A stretch of 64,000 bases of DNA from Pannonibacter carbonis (GCF_003012935.1 NZ_PUDR01000013.1:62001-126000), one strand, 5' to 3'; positions 9,143 through 23,934 are shown, counted from the stretch's first letter. Translations and numbers: made by a program. Notes: a model not told the origin generated them from the letters alone.

Positions 9143-9166
9143 GTCGGCACATGCGATTGTGCCGAC
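9143..9166. terminator. Hairpin terminator between convergent genes
   Basis: The arms GTCGGCAC and GTGCCGAC are perfect complements around an 8-base loop, extended by one A-T pair. It lies just after the LysR stop and before the stop end of the leftward operon, so it may end both transcripts. There is no long T run. Confidence 0.6.
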
Positions 9167-9197
9167 GTGTAAGGCTACCCCAAGTTGCGCCCATCGG

Positions 9198-12100
9198 CTA
9201 TTCCAGCGACTTTTCGATGAAGCCGAGCGTATTGGCGTTCTCGACCAAGGTTCGCACCTTGGAGCGCTCGAGTCCTTCAGGCACTTCCGCCTCGATCTCG
9301 AGCCTGAGTTTCACCTGACTGCCCGGAAGCGTGGTGAGCTGTTCGACGATCGCCTCTACAATCTGGTGGATGTCCCGGGCCGGACGATCCGGCGAGATCA
9401 TCACGGTGCCGGAAAACCGCGTCGGCTTCTTTTCCGGCGCAGGCGTGGTCGGCGCGTCGTCCATTGGCGGCCCATCGGGCCCCGGCGTGCCACCACCCGG
9501 CCCCGAGGCTGTGTCGCCCGATCCAGGCTGCACCGGCGCCGGGCGGTGGGCTTCGGCCACCTCCGGTGTCACGATGACGCTGTCGCTGTCGATCACGACC
9601 GCGGCGCTGGCCGCCCGCTCGATCGCCAGCCCCAGATAGGTGCCGGCCCCCTCCTCCCATCGCTCGGCATAGGCGAACGGACCGGGCAGCATGCCACTCA
9701 CCGCCGCCTGCACCGCCTTGACCAGTACGTCCTGGCCCTTGAGACGCGGCAGGTAGATGTAGCGGTTGAGATATTCCCGCAGGTCCTTGAGCGACAAATG
9801 CGGCTTGTCGTTCCAGATGTATTTCTGCAGGTCTCGGTCGAGGCGCGACGGCCCCAATTCCGTCAGCAGGCCCTCCTCGGCCACCAGCTTCTTGCTCGCC
9901 CGGGCCAGCAGCCCGTCCTGCGCCGGAATCTTGCCCGACACCCATTCCCAATCCGCCTGTGCGCTTTCCTGGGCGGGATAGTGCAGATAGCACCACGCCT
10001 CTTTCAGGCGCGTCTTCATCGTCTCGTTCGCCTCGACCAGCTTCGCCTTGGCCAGCGCACTGTCGCTCTGGGTGAGGTTCAGCCGCTCGGTGTCGCGCAC
10101 GATCTCGCCCCACGCCAGGGACGCGCGCACGGCGTCTTTCAGATGATCGAGCTGGCGGGCCTCCGCAGCGATGAACACCAGCATGTTGCGGTAGACGCGC
10201 GGCGTGCTGCCGCGCTGAGTGAGGATGTCCTTCGCCTCGACCAGCGCGTCCGAACCGTCGCGCCCGTTATGCGAATGCTGGACCCCCAGCACAACGACAC
10301 GCACGCCGCCCGCCTCATCGGGGACTTCGGCTGACGAGGCCGGCGCGACCTGAACCGCGTCGAAATGCCCGCGATCGGCAAGCCCGTTCACGTATTTTCC
10401 GAGTTCGCTGTCGATCATCACATCGACCAGTGCCGCCTCGATCTGCGCCGCCTTGTCCGCTGCGATACGGTTAAGGCTCGCCGACATCGAGTACCAATAG
10501 CGGCCCAGATCGGCGTGCATGAACTTGGCCTGATTGGTCAGCCGGCGCAGCGCATCGCCGAAGATCGCCGGACGCTCGCCCGGCTGCACGACACCGAGAT
10601 TGATCTGTTTGTCGTCGAGTCCGGTGTTCTGCTGCTGATGCGTCGGCGCCGTACCCATGAAGATCGCGCGGGCGACGCGGCGCGTCGCCGAATAGCGGTT
10701 AAGGTTGGGCGCCGATTGATCGACCTTGTACGGGGTGGAGGCCGTGCCATCGACGTCGCCGGCGATAATCGACTGCCAGGTCACGTCGAGATAATGGAGC
10801 AGTTCCGGCTCCACGCGCGGCGAACTCACCGCCACGCTGCCCGGCATGATCATCACTGACGGGTCTGCGTTCATCCAAAGTTCGTGGATCGCCTGCGCCA
10901 TCAGGCGCAGGACGCCGCGCGTGCGCTGGAACTTCTCAAGCGAACCCCAGCTCGTATAGAGCTGGTCGAACAGCTCGGGATGGATCGGATAGGCCTTCTC
11001 CAGCTTGCGCCGATAATCCTCATCCGCGCAGCCTTGCGGGAAATCGTTGGCGTTTTCCCGGTACAGCTTGGCGAACTGCTTCAGCGTGTTGTCGCGATGA
11101 TGGAACTTGTCGCCGGGGATTTCCTTGAACAGCCGCCGCCGGACGATCTCATAGCTCTCTTCCTGGCTCGCCGGCCGCCACGAGGATTCCACGCGGCTGA
11201 AGGTCTGCTTGAGGCGCGCGAGCGCCTCCTGGCCGCCTTCGCCGCCCACCTCGATCTGAGACGCCGGCAAGGAGGCGACCAGCAGCGTGCCGGGGCTGGC
11301 CTTAACCGCCTCGGTCAGCGACTGAACGAACGACAGGTTCGCATCGAACGAGCCGGACGGCAGGCCCTCGACCTTGTATATCTGGCGCAGATAGGCGACC
11401 CATTCATCGATCAGGATCAGGCACGGCGCATATTTCTTGAAGAGCGCCTCCAGAAGGTTGGAGCCTGGCGCAATGCCGCTGGCGTCATTTTCCGCCACCA
11501 TGGCGAAGGCGTCTGCGCCGCCGAGCTGCCAGGCGAGTTCGCCCCAGGTCGTGCGGATCTTCAGGTCGCCTTCCGCGTGGAGCACGTCCTGCGGTCCTCG
11601 CGACGTGCCGACCAGGACCGCCCGATTGACGGCCTTCGGCACGGTCAGGCCGAGCTTGTCCAGCAACTGATCGAGGCCCGACAGGTCCTGCACCGGCGTC
11701 GGCCCGGCCATGTGATAGAGGGCCAGCATCGAGTGGGTCTTGCCGCCGCCGAAGTTGGTCTGCAGCTCGACGACCGGATCGCCCCCGCTGCCGGACAGCC
11801 GCTTGGCCGCGCCGATCAGCAGCGTGCTCAACCCTTCCGTCAGATAGGTGCGGCTGAAGAACTGGCGCGGATCGCGATATTCCGGCGGCGCGCTTCCCGA
11901 ATGCACCTTGGCGAGGTCGGCCGCGAACTCTGCCTGCTGGAACTCACCGGTGGCGACATCCTGGTGCGGCTCGACCACCTCGCGCCACGGCAAGAGGCCG
12001 GCCACGGTATCGACCGAAATTTCGAGGCGCTGGGTCTTCCGGCGTTCCTCATTGCGCGCCAGCTCGGTGAACTTGGTGCGCAGGATGGTGTCGCGCATCT

Positions 12101-12494
12101 TGCCGAGCTGCTCGGCCGTTTCCCCCGCGCTGATCGCCTCCATCAGCCGACGCATGGAATCGAGCGCGCGCTCGGCGTCGTCATAGGTGAAAGTCTCATT
12201 GTGCGACAGCTTGTTGCGCACGTCGCCCAGTTCGTTGACCAGCGAGCGCTCCGCACGGCCAAGAACGGTCTTGAACGCCTCAGCCCAGAACCGATCCATC
12301 GCGTTGAACAGCGCGGCCTGATCCCAGCCGACCTCGCCGTTGCTGTTCGGGCGCAGGTTCGGCAGCTTCTCCAGAACCTGGACCTGCCAGTGCCCCTTGA
12401 GGGAGGTCTCCAGCCTCTTTTCGACGAAGGGGATCAGCGCCGACGGCAGCAGCTCCATCCCCTCAAACACATATTGGCGCGTACTTTTTGCCAC
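9198..12494 (-). CDS. DUF499 ATPase with N-terminal HEPN-like domain (BrxC/PglY-related)
   Basis: Large protein of 1098 residues, last in the leftward operon. The N-terminal 130 residues resemble Swt1-type HEPN domains and contain the RX4H motif RNKLSH (Arg93-His98), the catalytic signature of HEPN RNases. The ATPase part follows: P-loop TNFGGGKTHS (Lys252), then CLILIDEWVAYL as Walker B. The C-terminus has a Pro/Gly-rich linker and a short charged domain. DUF499 ATPases include BrxC/PglY of BREX systems, where they work with a methylase and other subunits. The start is 13 bp after the methylase stop. The HEPN reading is mine from the motif; the ATPase family is firm. Confidence 0.88.
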   Translation of the reverse strand: MAKSTRQYVFEGMELLPSALIPFVEKRLETSLKGHWQVQVLEKLPNLRPNSNGEVGWDQAALFNAMDRFWAEAFKTVLGRAERSLVNELGDVRNKLSHNETFTYDDAERALDSMRRLMEAISAGETAEQLGKMRDTILRTKFTELARNEERRKTQRLEISVDTVAGLLPWREVVEPHQDVATGEFQQAEFAADLAKVHSGSAPPEYRDPRQFFSRTYLTEGLSTLLIGAAKRLSGSGGDPVVELQTNFGGGKTHSMLALYHMAGPTPVQDLSGLDQLLDKLGLTVPKAVNRAVLVGTSRGPQDVLHAEGDLKIRTTWGELAWQLGGADAFAMVAENDASGIAPGSNLLEALFKKYAPCLILIDEWVAYLRQIYKVEGLPSGSFDANLSFVQSLTEAVKASPGTLLVASLPASQIEVGGEGGQEALARLKQTFSRVESSWRPASQEESYEIVRRRLFKEIPGDKFHHRDNTLKQFAKLYRENANDFPQGCADEDYRRKLEKAYPIHPELFDQLYTSWGSLEKFQRTRGVLRLMAQAIHELWMNADPSVMIMPGSVAVSSPRVEPELLHYLDVTWQSIIAGDVDGTASTPYKVDQSAPNLNRYSATRRVARAIFMGTAPTHQQQNTGLDDKQINLGVVQPGERPAIFGDALRRLTNQAKFMHADLGRYWYSMSASLNRIAADKAAQIEAALVDVMIDSELGKYVNGLADRGHFDAVQVAPASSAEVPDEAGGVRVVVLGVQHSHNGRDGSDALVEAKDILTQRGSTPRVYRNMLVFIAAEARQLDHLKDAVRASLAWGEIVRDTERLNLTQSDSALAKAKLVEANETMKTRLKEAWCYLHYPAQESAQADWEWVSGKIPAQDGLLARASKKLVAEEGLLTELGPSRLDRDLQKYIWNDKPHLSLKDLREYLNRYIYLPRLKGQDVLVKAVQAAVSGMLPGPFAYAERWEEGAGTYLGLAIERAASAAVVIDSDSVIVTPEVAEAHRPAPVQPGSGDTASGPGGGTPGPDGPPMDDAPTTPAPEKKPTRFSGTVMISPDRPARDIHQIVEAIVEQLTTLPGSQVKLRLEIEAEVPEGLERSKVRTLVENANTLGFIEKSLE

Positions 12495-12507
12495 GTCCCG
12501 TTCCCCC

Positions 12508-15312
12508 TTAAATATCCAACCGGATCTGACGATCGCCGCTTGTGTCGTGAATGGCCGCCGCGGCCTTTGTCAGCTCGGTCCAGTCGGCGATCAGGGCGTT
12601 GTAAGCCGTGGCCTCCTTGGCATCCTTCCGCTTGTTAGCGCTGATGTCGTAAAGGCAGTAGGCGAGATCCTTCACGGCCTCGGCCTGGGTGTTGATCTTC
12701 TTCATCAGGACGGCGGTGTCGTGGGAGATGCCGTCCTTCTCGTGCAGGCGGACCAGGTGCTGGAGGCATTCCCACACCGTCAGGTGGCCATCACTTTCCG
12801 GCTCCCAATCCCCGGCGAGTTCGTCGCGAGAGAGAATACGGACCTTGCCGGCGGCGCTTTCGACGATACCGGCGTGCTTGACGCTATCGACAGAGATACC
12901 GCGCGCGGTGGCGATGCTGTTGGCCGTACCGTATTCGCCCTTGCCCATGCCATTCTGCTCAAACCAGGTGATGGCGAACCGCGTGTCCGCGTCGAACTCG
13001 CCCTGGATGCCGCCGAGATATTCATCCAGTTCCCGGTTGATGAGCTGAAGTGCAGTTTTCACGCTCATCGGGCTGTCGTCGGATTCCAGCACGGCCTTGT
13101 AGCGCGAGAACACACCCATCCCGGGGCCGATGGCCGACTGCGGCATGTCTGCCGGCGCAATATTGGCAGCCTGAAGCTCGGCGATCGCCGGCGGCAGCTC
13201 GCGTTTCAAAGCACGGATGAATTCGGCACGTGAGATGATTTCGGCCGTGGCTTCCTTCTTTCGGCACACGAGAACGACCGAATTGGCGAGGGCGTTGGTG
13301 CCCTTGGCGATCAGCCGCCCGGGGCTTTCGGTACGAATGGGCCATGTGCCGAGCACAGAAAAACCAGCGGAAATAACCGCTTGCAGAAAGGTGGACCAGC
13401 CCGTTGAGCTGATTCCTTCCTGCTCAACTTCACTTTGCTTGAAAGCATAGTAGATCGTGGCGGGAAAATCTGCGGCCGTTCCGTCAGCCATTCTTCCAAT
13501 TGCCGCCGTCATTCCTTCAAGGAAAAACTTCTCCGCTGCATCCGCACCGCCGTGCCGATAAGGGGTCGCAACCAATTCTTCAGTTTTCGGCGTCGCCAAA
13601 ACACCGAAAATCGATGGATAGATTTCTTTTAGACTAGGCTTGAGCCAGCAAAAGAAAAAATCTGAAAGGTCTGCGTATCCGATGTTGTCATAATAGGGCG
13701 GATCGGATGAAATTACTGTTCCAGCCTCATAAATCACTTCCCCAGCATTAACTTGTTTAACAGATCCAATTCCTGACGCGGGGAAATCTGCAATTGCCCT
13801 GCTGATCTTATCGACCGGCGTCGACCAATTCCCCCCTGAGTTCGAGAAGAAGTTGACTTCAGCATAATCCCAGACCATCGGAATCGCTTGGCGAGCAAAG
13901 GTTTCGCGCAGGGCTCCTCGATCGCTCATCCAGCTTGTCACGGTTGAGCCGAGGTTTGTTAATTTCGAGATCGCGAAAGCCAAATATACACTCACCGCCT
14001 CCGCATATGCCTTTGCACCATCACCACCATCACGCAGCGGGGCCGTGTTGGAGGATTTGCTTGCAGCCGACGCATCAACCTCGACCTGCGCACGCACCTC
14101 ATGCACTAGGCTGCTAAAGGTATTCAGGGCCACCAACTGACGATCAGTGAATAGATCACCGAAGGTCGTGAGTCCGTAGTCTACCGTCCAGAAATTGCGA
14201 GGATCGTTCGGCAGGCTGGCCTCGGGCTTCCACGCAGGCTTTGCCGACAAGGCCAGCGTTCTGTGCATATCCGTAGGTGCAACATAAGCACGGGTGCGAT
14301 GGCCTTCGGCGACGATCGCGATCAGTGTCTGGCCCATTTTACCAGCGCGTCCGTTGCTCTTCACATAGTCAGGGGTGATGGCGGTATCCGACATAAGGCA
14401 TCGGAAATTCGCGCCACGACCCGCCTTGGTCCCTTCCTTAGCCGCGGCGATCTCGGCTTTGGTTCCGCCATGCCTAATCCGATAGGAAATGGTCTTGGCC
14501 TGCTTATCGACCATAGGCTCGACCCAAGCCTCCTTGCCGGTCTTGGTGCTGAGCAGGAAGCTTGAAGCGATCGGCACCTGGACGTTGGCAAACGCAGGAT
14601 CGGGACTAGGCACCGTTCGCGCCCAGATCCAGGCAACTACTGTCGCTTGGCCGCCACCATATTCCTTGGACAGCTCCACCTGCGGATATAGATTCCCGAT
14701 GCGCTCCCACGCCTTCTCGCGCATCCACTCGCCATAATATTTGACGTCCTCGGCGAGCCCCTCGGCGTTGCGGTAGAATTGCCGGTCCTTCGCGCCCGGA
14801 TGGATGGGCTGCTTGTCCTTGAACCTCGGTGGGATCTCGATCATCGCCTTGCCGATCATCACCGCGACCGGGTTCAGGTCGGACCCATAAGCGGGCAGAC
14901 CGAGGCGTTGCGCCTCCAGCGGGATCGAACCGCCGCCCGAGAACGGATCATAGACCGGCGGCAGCTCGCCGCCGCAGCTCTTGCGGATCTCGGCGCGGGC
15001 GCGTTCCAGCACTTCCTCGTTGGTCGAGTTCTCCCACACCACAAGTTCCTCAATGATGCCGAACAGGCGCTTGCGTTCGGCCTCCTGCGCTTCGGGCGTG
15101 GGGAATTTCCCGGGGTCGCTCGACGGATCATCGACAAGCTGGGCGAACAGCACCGCGCGGCACGCCGCCAGTGGCCGCCGCGCCCACCACATATGCAGCG
15201 TGGACGGATGCCCATGCCGGATGGACTTTTCGCGTGCGGAGGCGGCGTTGATCGCTTCAAGCGGGATCGCAACCTCAATCAATTTCTTCTTGGTGTTAGT
15301 CGTCGAGGTCAT
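12508..15312 (-). CDS. DUF1156 adenine-type DNA methyltransferase (PglXI-like)
   Basis: Probable N6-adenine DNA methylase of 934 residues. The DUF1156 N-terminus shows KKLIEVAIPLEAINAASARE and HPSTLHMWWARRPLA. The SAM-binding motif DPFSGGGSIPLEAQ is at residues 122-135 and the catalytic DPPYYDNIGY at 537-546. In BREX type 3 a DUF1156 methylase (PglXI) marks host DNA next to a DUF499 ATPase and an SNF2 helicase; the same trio occurs here. The start overlaps the preceding gene by 17 bp. The part encoded at about 13400-14000 is visibly richer in A and T than its flanks, suggesting exchange of a segment. Confidence 0.9.
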   Translation of the reverse strand: MTSTTNTKKKLIEVAIPLEAINAASAREKSIRHGHPSTLHMWWARRPLAACRAVLFAQLVDDPSSDPGKFPTPEAQEAERKRLFGIIEELVVWENSTNEEVLERARAEIRKSCGGELPPVYDPFSGGGSIPLEAQRLGLPAYGSDLNPVAVMIGKAMIEIPPRFKDKQPIHPGAKDRQFYRNAEGLAEDVKYYGEWMREKAWERIGNLYPQVELSKEYGGGQATVVAWIWARTVPSPDPAFANVQVPIASSFLLSTKTGKEAWVEPMVDKQAKTISYRIRHGGTKAEIAAAKEGTKAGRGANFRCLMSDTAITPDYVKSNGRAGKMGQTLIAIVAEGHRTRAYVAPTDMHRTLALSAKPAWKPEASLPNDPRNFWTVDYGLTTFGDLFTDRQLVALNTFSSLVHEVRAQVEVDASAASKSSNTAPLRDGGDGAKAYAEAVSVYLAFAISKLTNLGSTVTSWMSDRGALRETFARQAIPMVWDYAEVNFFSNSGGNWSTPVDKISRAIADFPASGIGSVKQVNAGEVIYEAGTVISSDPPYYDNIGYADLSDFFFCWLKPSLKEIYPSIFGVLATPKTEELVATPYRHGGADAAEKFFLEGMTAAIGRMADGTAADFPATIYYAFKQSEVEQEGISSTGWSTFLQAVISAGFSVLGTWPIRTESPGRLIAKGTNALANSVVLVCRKKEATAEIISRAEFIRALKRELPPAIAELQAANIAPADMPQSAIGPGMGVFSRYKAVLESDDSPMSVKTALQLINRELDEYLGGIQGEFDADTRFAITWFEQNGMGKGEYGTANSIATARGISVDSVKHAGIVESAAGKVRILSRDELAGDWEPESDGHLTVWECLQHLVRLHEKDGISHDTAVLMKKINTQAEAVKDLAYCLYDISANKRKDAKEATAYNALIADWTELTKAAAAIHDTSGDRQIRLDI

Positions 15313-18300
15313 AAACCAGCCTGTAGGTTGCGGGATGGATGGTCAGTTCGCCGCCGTCGCGCAGGGCGCGCAGGCGGGCGCCCGTCATCTCGACGGGACC
15401 ACCCTCCGGGTTGATAAGAATGAAGGAATAGAGGTCCGGCTTCTGGTCGAGCAGCCCCCAGAGATCGGCCTCGAGCTGGAGCGGTTCGTGCTCCAGACAA
15501 TGGTCCTTGGGATAATAATGCCGCAGAACCTCGCCGCCTGCCGAGCGGCGCTCCCACGGAAAACGTGTCCCGTTGGCGCGACCGATCCAGCTCCCGTCCG
15601 CATGGAAAAAACGGTCCTCGCCGTCAGCCTTGTAGCCTTCAGCCAACGCAAACCGCGCCATGACACTGGGGCGTGGCGGCTTCGGCGCGACGCGGGGCCT
15701 GCTCGCCATCTCCGTCTCGATCAGCTCTCGATCCGGTTCCACGGTTGGCGAGACGGGCTCAGGCTGCGACGCCGGCTCATCTTCGTCCGCCAGGAGGAGA
15801 TCATCCGCATCCGCGGGCTCGGCATCACCGCGTTCGTCTTCCGCGACCTGGTCGACGCCATCATCATCGCCAGGCTTGGCAGGGAGTTGGACTTCGACGA
15901 TCGGAGCGGCGGCGATGTGCTGGGGACCGAGCGTGAAATTCTCCTCGAGATATTCTTTGATATCCTCAGGCGAGCGCTCGAACGCATAGGCGAGCGCTGC
16001 GCGAATGTCCGCGCTCAGAGGCCTGCCGATCTCTTCCGGCACCCGCTTGGCAAGCTTGGCCTTGGATAACGGGCTGACAAACAGTTTGCGCTCGAGCCAC
16101 AGAATATCGGTGAGACGCGCGGTCCCCGCCGGGACGCCATCGAGATAGGGTACAACCTCCAGCTTGGGTGTCTGGACCCAGATCGTCGCCGCGATCGCTT
16201 CCGCCAACGCCCGCACACGCTCGGTCTCGACCGCATCGGCAAGCTCAATCCGCCCGAGCTGGGTTCCGAAGGCCGTGAGCCAGGCGCGGTGATCGTCCAT
16301 GCCGGCCAACAGCGACGGCTGGTGGAAGCGTTCTTCGACAAGGTCCGACAAGGCCGGCAACGCCGAGAACGGCGGCGCCTGCAGAATCTCGCCCGACAGT
16401 CGCTGAAAATCAGCGGTCTTGCGCTTGATCCATTCGTGCAGATGGCTCCACCGGAACAGGGTCTGCATGCTCAGCCCATAGCCGAGCGTCTCGATCGGCG
16501 CCCACTCGCCCACGAGGTTCAGCCAGTGCGCGCACTCTTCCCAGATGCGGGTCGGGTATCGGACCAACAGGGTGCGAACCCGCCGGGCGTCGTCGGTCGA
16601 CAGCACCTTGCCCGAGGCCAGCGTCCCGAGCCATTGCAACGCCAGGTCCGCCGATGGGCGATCGGCGACGCCGATACGATGCCACAGACTGAGATCGAGC
16701 ACGGACCCGCGCACGACCGCTGCGCCAGGAACATCCCCCTCGTCCCCCGCCAGGAAGACGCCGACTGACGTCACCCACGTGCCGTCCTGGGCGAGGATCA
16801 GTTTCTCCGCCTTGAAGGCGGTTCTGATGTTCTGCGCGTCGGCAGTCGAGCAGCCGTCGAGCAGCTGGTCGAGCCGACGATACCATTTCTCAACCTCATG
16901 GGCCGGAGCCTTGTCGGATTTCGCCAGGGCGCGCAGCCGGTCGAGCAAACGTCCGGGGCCGCTCGGCGTGCTGCGGACCCCGAGAAGATCGAGCAAGGGG
17001 CGCGTCGTCTCCCGGTCGAGCAGCCCATTCACAAAGGGCTCGACGTCGATCAAGGCTTCTGTCTCAGGCGTCCGGCGCACCAGGTCGGCCGGAAGCTGGA
17101 TCATGTTGCGCGTGTCGGGAAGGCAGGGTTTTGCGCGCAGCTTCATCAACCAGTCCGCCAGCAGGCGTTCTGATGTGACCGATCGCGTTGAGCCCGTGGT
17201 CGCGACCTGCGACATGCGAGCGCTGACGGCGCGCGACCAATAGGCGTCGCGCTGATCCAGGATCTTGCCGGCGATCTTGGCCCAGATGCCGGCGTCCGCC
17301 TTCGACAACGCCTCCCAATGCCGCCAATAATCGGACGAGAAGTCCCAGTCCTCAATGACGAACTGGTTGGTGACATAGGGATAGTAGAGCGCGCCGCGCG
17401 CACCGCGCGCCTGCGCCTCCGCGGTAAGTTGCTGCCGACCATAGGCGCTCTGGCGCTTCTGAACGAGCGGCGCGAATGTCAAAAGCCCCGCACGACCGGA
17501 CGACACCCAGCGGAGCCAATCTTCGCGCGAGCAGGATTTGAAGCTTGCTACATAGTCGCCGTGCAAAAGCTGCGCCGCCCGCACCGTCTCGGGCAGCAGC
17601 TCTTCCAGCGCGCCATTCTCATCAAACAGAACGCCCTTGCCGATCGGCCGAAGCGTCCGATCGGCGCAGGCATAGCGGAAGGATTCCCCAACGGTGACGC
17701 CGAGCTTGGCCGCGATCTGAGCGAGCTGGACGCACTCGGCCAGCTTCGGCTGCCCCGAGCCGAAATAGTCGGCGGCGACGCGTTCGATCACGGCATTGAC
17801 GTCACTCGTGCCGTCGAGACCGATCTCTTCCAGCACCGCGAAAGCCGCCTCGATCGGGTCGTTGCGACCTTCTCCCTCCGCCTTGTCACGGCGCTGTTCG
17901 GCGAGGAACCGGGTCCAGTTCTGGTTAAGCACGATCAGATGGCTGGCGAGGAACTCCCAGTCTTCCTCAGATTGAAGCAGCTTCTTCTCGCCAAGCCGAA
18001 CGATCTCCGAGGCCGCGTAGAGCACGTCCTTGCCCTGAACCGGCACAATCCGCAGGCTGTCGGTGTCATGGCACTGCCAGCCCGTCACCTCGGGCGCGAT
18101 ATAGGCCCACAGGTTCAATAGATGCCGCCAGGTCGAGGGCCGAGGGAGGTGGTGGCTCCGCAGGCGTGTCAGCAGATCGGACTTCGAGAACTCCTCGACC
18201 AGCCCCCAATGGACCAGCTTGGTCCGATCCCTGGACGAGACATGCTGGCACAGGGCGGGACGGGCCGTGGCGTCGAGCAACGCCATTGCTTGGTCAGCCG

Positions 18301-19521
18301 GCCAGATGTCGAATATCGGCTGCGGAACGGTGACGGCGCCCCTGGCGGCGACAAGCTGTCCCTCTTCGGTCAGCAACAGCGAGCGACCATCGATCGCCGC
18401 GTCAAACGCCAGCTCGACGATCGCACCACACGCCCCCTCGAGCGTCGTCGCTTCCCGGTCAACCTCGGGAAGCAGGCCATAGGCGTCCGCCCGATCCTGC
18501 GCGCTGGCGCCGGCCTTCTCCAGCCACTCCATCATCGCGCTTGCGGCGAGTTCGCCGGCCCGGTTCAGAAGCCAGCGATTGGTCGGCGAGGTTTCCGGAT
18601 CCTTGATCTTGAGACGCGCCGGGTCCTGGATGAAGGGCGCATTACAAGCGAAGGGAAGCGCCGTTTCAACCCCGGTCGGCAGCACGACATAGAGTCTGCC
18701 CTTCGCGCCCAGCACGATCTCGACCCGGCAGGGCGGGAAATCACTACTGTCTTCAGCGCCCAGCATCCGCTCCTTACGGATCTCGTCGAGCGCCTCGTCC
18801 GGAAAGGCTTCCTCGCCCGATCGCACCAACAGGAAGGGATCGTCCGCCTTCTCATCGAGGGCCATCCATTCGCTCCCTGCGATGGGGCCGGGTCCAAGGC
18901 TCTGCCAATGCACCTCGCTCTCGCCGATCCGCAAGCGTCGGATTGTCTTGAAGAAGAGCAGTGAAACCGGGCTCTTCAACCATTCATCGAGGTTCTTTTC
19001 GACCTCCCGCCGCAACCGCGCATCGGCGATCGCCACTTCAACGCGCGTGACGCCCGACGTCAGATTGCGGCCGTCGATCCAATGCGGCTGGGTGAACCGT
19101 GCGCGCTCGAAGGCGACCGCCAGAGTCGGCGTGACAAGCTCGACACGATCGCCCAGGCTGAAGGTGCTCTTGAACCCGATCCCTCGAAACCCGATCGTGT
19201 GAAGGGCCCGCTTGTTGGAATAACCGAAGCGGCAGATCGAGGCGAAGTGGGCCTCGATGAAATCATCGCCATTGTGCTCGAACACGAAGCGCTCATTCTC
19301 GATCGACACACAGGCTTCGCTGGCGCCGGCATCGTCGGCGTTCTGGAGCAACTCAGAGAGGATATGGCGAGGGCTCTGGACCTGCTTGAAAAGCTGGTGC
19401 CAAGGCCCTGCAAGTTCAGGATCAGCCTCAAGCTGATCCCATCGCTTGGTGGCGCGGTCCTGGATCGGCTGGAAATAGTCGGGCCACGCGACCGGCGCCG
19501 TCGCCATCTGGGAGGTCGCGG

Positions 19522-19525
<4 letters not shown>
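15296..19525 (-). CDS. Sacsin-like GHKL ATPase, 1409 residues
   Basis: Very large protein with an N-terminal histidine-kinase/Hsp90-type ATP-binding fold like sacsin. The N-box is ELLQNADDAGA (residues 58-68), the G1-like box EHNGDDF (83-89) and the G2-like box GFRGIGFKSTF (112-122). The following 1200 residues match nothing I can name; near residue 1240 there is an acidic, low-complexity stretch before a compact C-terminal domain (GRANGTRFPWERR onward). Such ATPases occur in defence islands, where they may sense or couple subunits. It overlaps the SNF2 gene by 4 bp and the methylase gene by 17 bp, so it is likely made with them. Confidence 0.8.
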
Positions 19526-23025
<3,500 letters not shown>

Positions 23026-23049
23026 CAGTCCGCGCGCCCCCCGTTTCGT

Positions 23050-23934
23050 TCATAGCTGAAGCTCCGCCCGCTCGAGCGCGGCCTCAGTTTCTTTGCGGTT
23101 TATTGTCACGATATGCTGGGTATGGGCGCTCTGTTTCGCAGCATCGCCCAGCAACCCCAGGCGCTTCAAAACATAGAAAAGCATCGCATAACGCACCGTG
23201 AGCACGCCGTTACCCTGATCGAGCCCGTAATCTTTGGCCACGACCTTCTTCTGGCTCGCCGTCAGCGCGGGGTGCGGGCCGATCATGACGTCGAAATAAT
23301 TGTTCCACAGCCAGTCCTGATCGCCAGTCTCTCCCGGCTCGCCCTTCGCCCCCACATCCAGAATGCGCGGCAGCAGGAAATCCTTGAACTTGTGCTCAAG
23401 GTGGCAATAGGCCCGGGTGTGCCAGCGAAAGCCGTCATAGCCGAAGGCGTGGGGTGTGATGCGCCGCCAGAGCGGGTCCGGTCGCGCCGTGTTCATCGAC
23501 TGATAGAAGACCTCGATGGAGACACCCTCACGGCTGGCGTCGAGGATCTTGCGCAAAACCTCTATGTCGATGTCCCGCCTCGGCGTCAGCGCGACATCAG
23601 CGCTGGGCAGGGCCGCAATCCAGGAATCATGTGACGGCACAGCCCCTTCGGCGACCGAGCGAAGCTGCGCGAGATAGAAGTAAGGATCAGGATCGAGGAA
23701 GCGCAACATGAACTTCTCGGCGGCGACATAGCGCTTGGCGCGCGTGTCATATTCCATGTTTCCAGGCGCCCGCTCCTGATAGAGCGTCAGATCCTTCGAC
23801 GCCTGAGGAACCGATACGCCAAACGCCTCCACCAGGCCGGCGCGATTGATCGAGCCCTCCCAAAACAGCCGGAACTCAATGAATTCGAGCCGGCGCTCCA
23901 CCCCCCACTTCAACGTCGTCGCTGCCTCTGCCAT
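23050..23934 (-). CDS. Winged-helix WYL-domain transcriptional regulator (BrxR/CapW-like)
   Basis: Regulator of 294 residues, first gene of the leftward operon. The N-terminal 70 residues form a winged helix (RRLEFIEFRLFWEGSINRAGLVEAFGVSVPQASKDL). The middle holds a WYL domain (YQSMNTARPDPLWRRITPHAFGYDGFRWHTRAYCHLEHKFKDFLL split over two segments), and a WCX-like C-terminus follows. BrxR and CapW proteins of this build repress defence operons and release on an infection-linked ligand. A palindrome in the promoter region 38-52 bp upstream is a likely operator. A GGAAG ribosome site precedes the ATG. Confidence 0.85.
   Translation of the reverse strand: MAEAATTLKWGVERRLEFIEFRLFWEGSINRAGLVEAFGVSVPQASKDLTLYQERAPGNMEYDTRAKRYVAAEKFMLRFLDPDPYFYLAQLRSVAEGAVPSHDSWIAALPSADVALTPRRDIDIEVLRKILDASREGVSIEVFYQSMNTARPDPLWRRITPHAFGYDGFRWHTRAYCHLEHKFKDFLLPRILDVGAKGEPGETGDQDWLWNNYFDVMIGPHPALTASQKKVVAKDYGLDQGNGVLTVRYAMLFYVLKRLGLLGDAAKQSAHTQHIVTINRKETEAALERAELQL

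Noticed and set aside
10884-12638. 584-codon plus-strand open frame antisense to the DUF499 gene
   Set aside because: Shadow frame without a ribosome site or domain; the DUF499 P-loop and family sequence support the minus strand.
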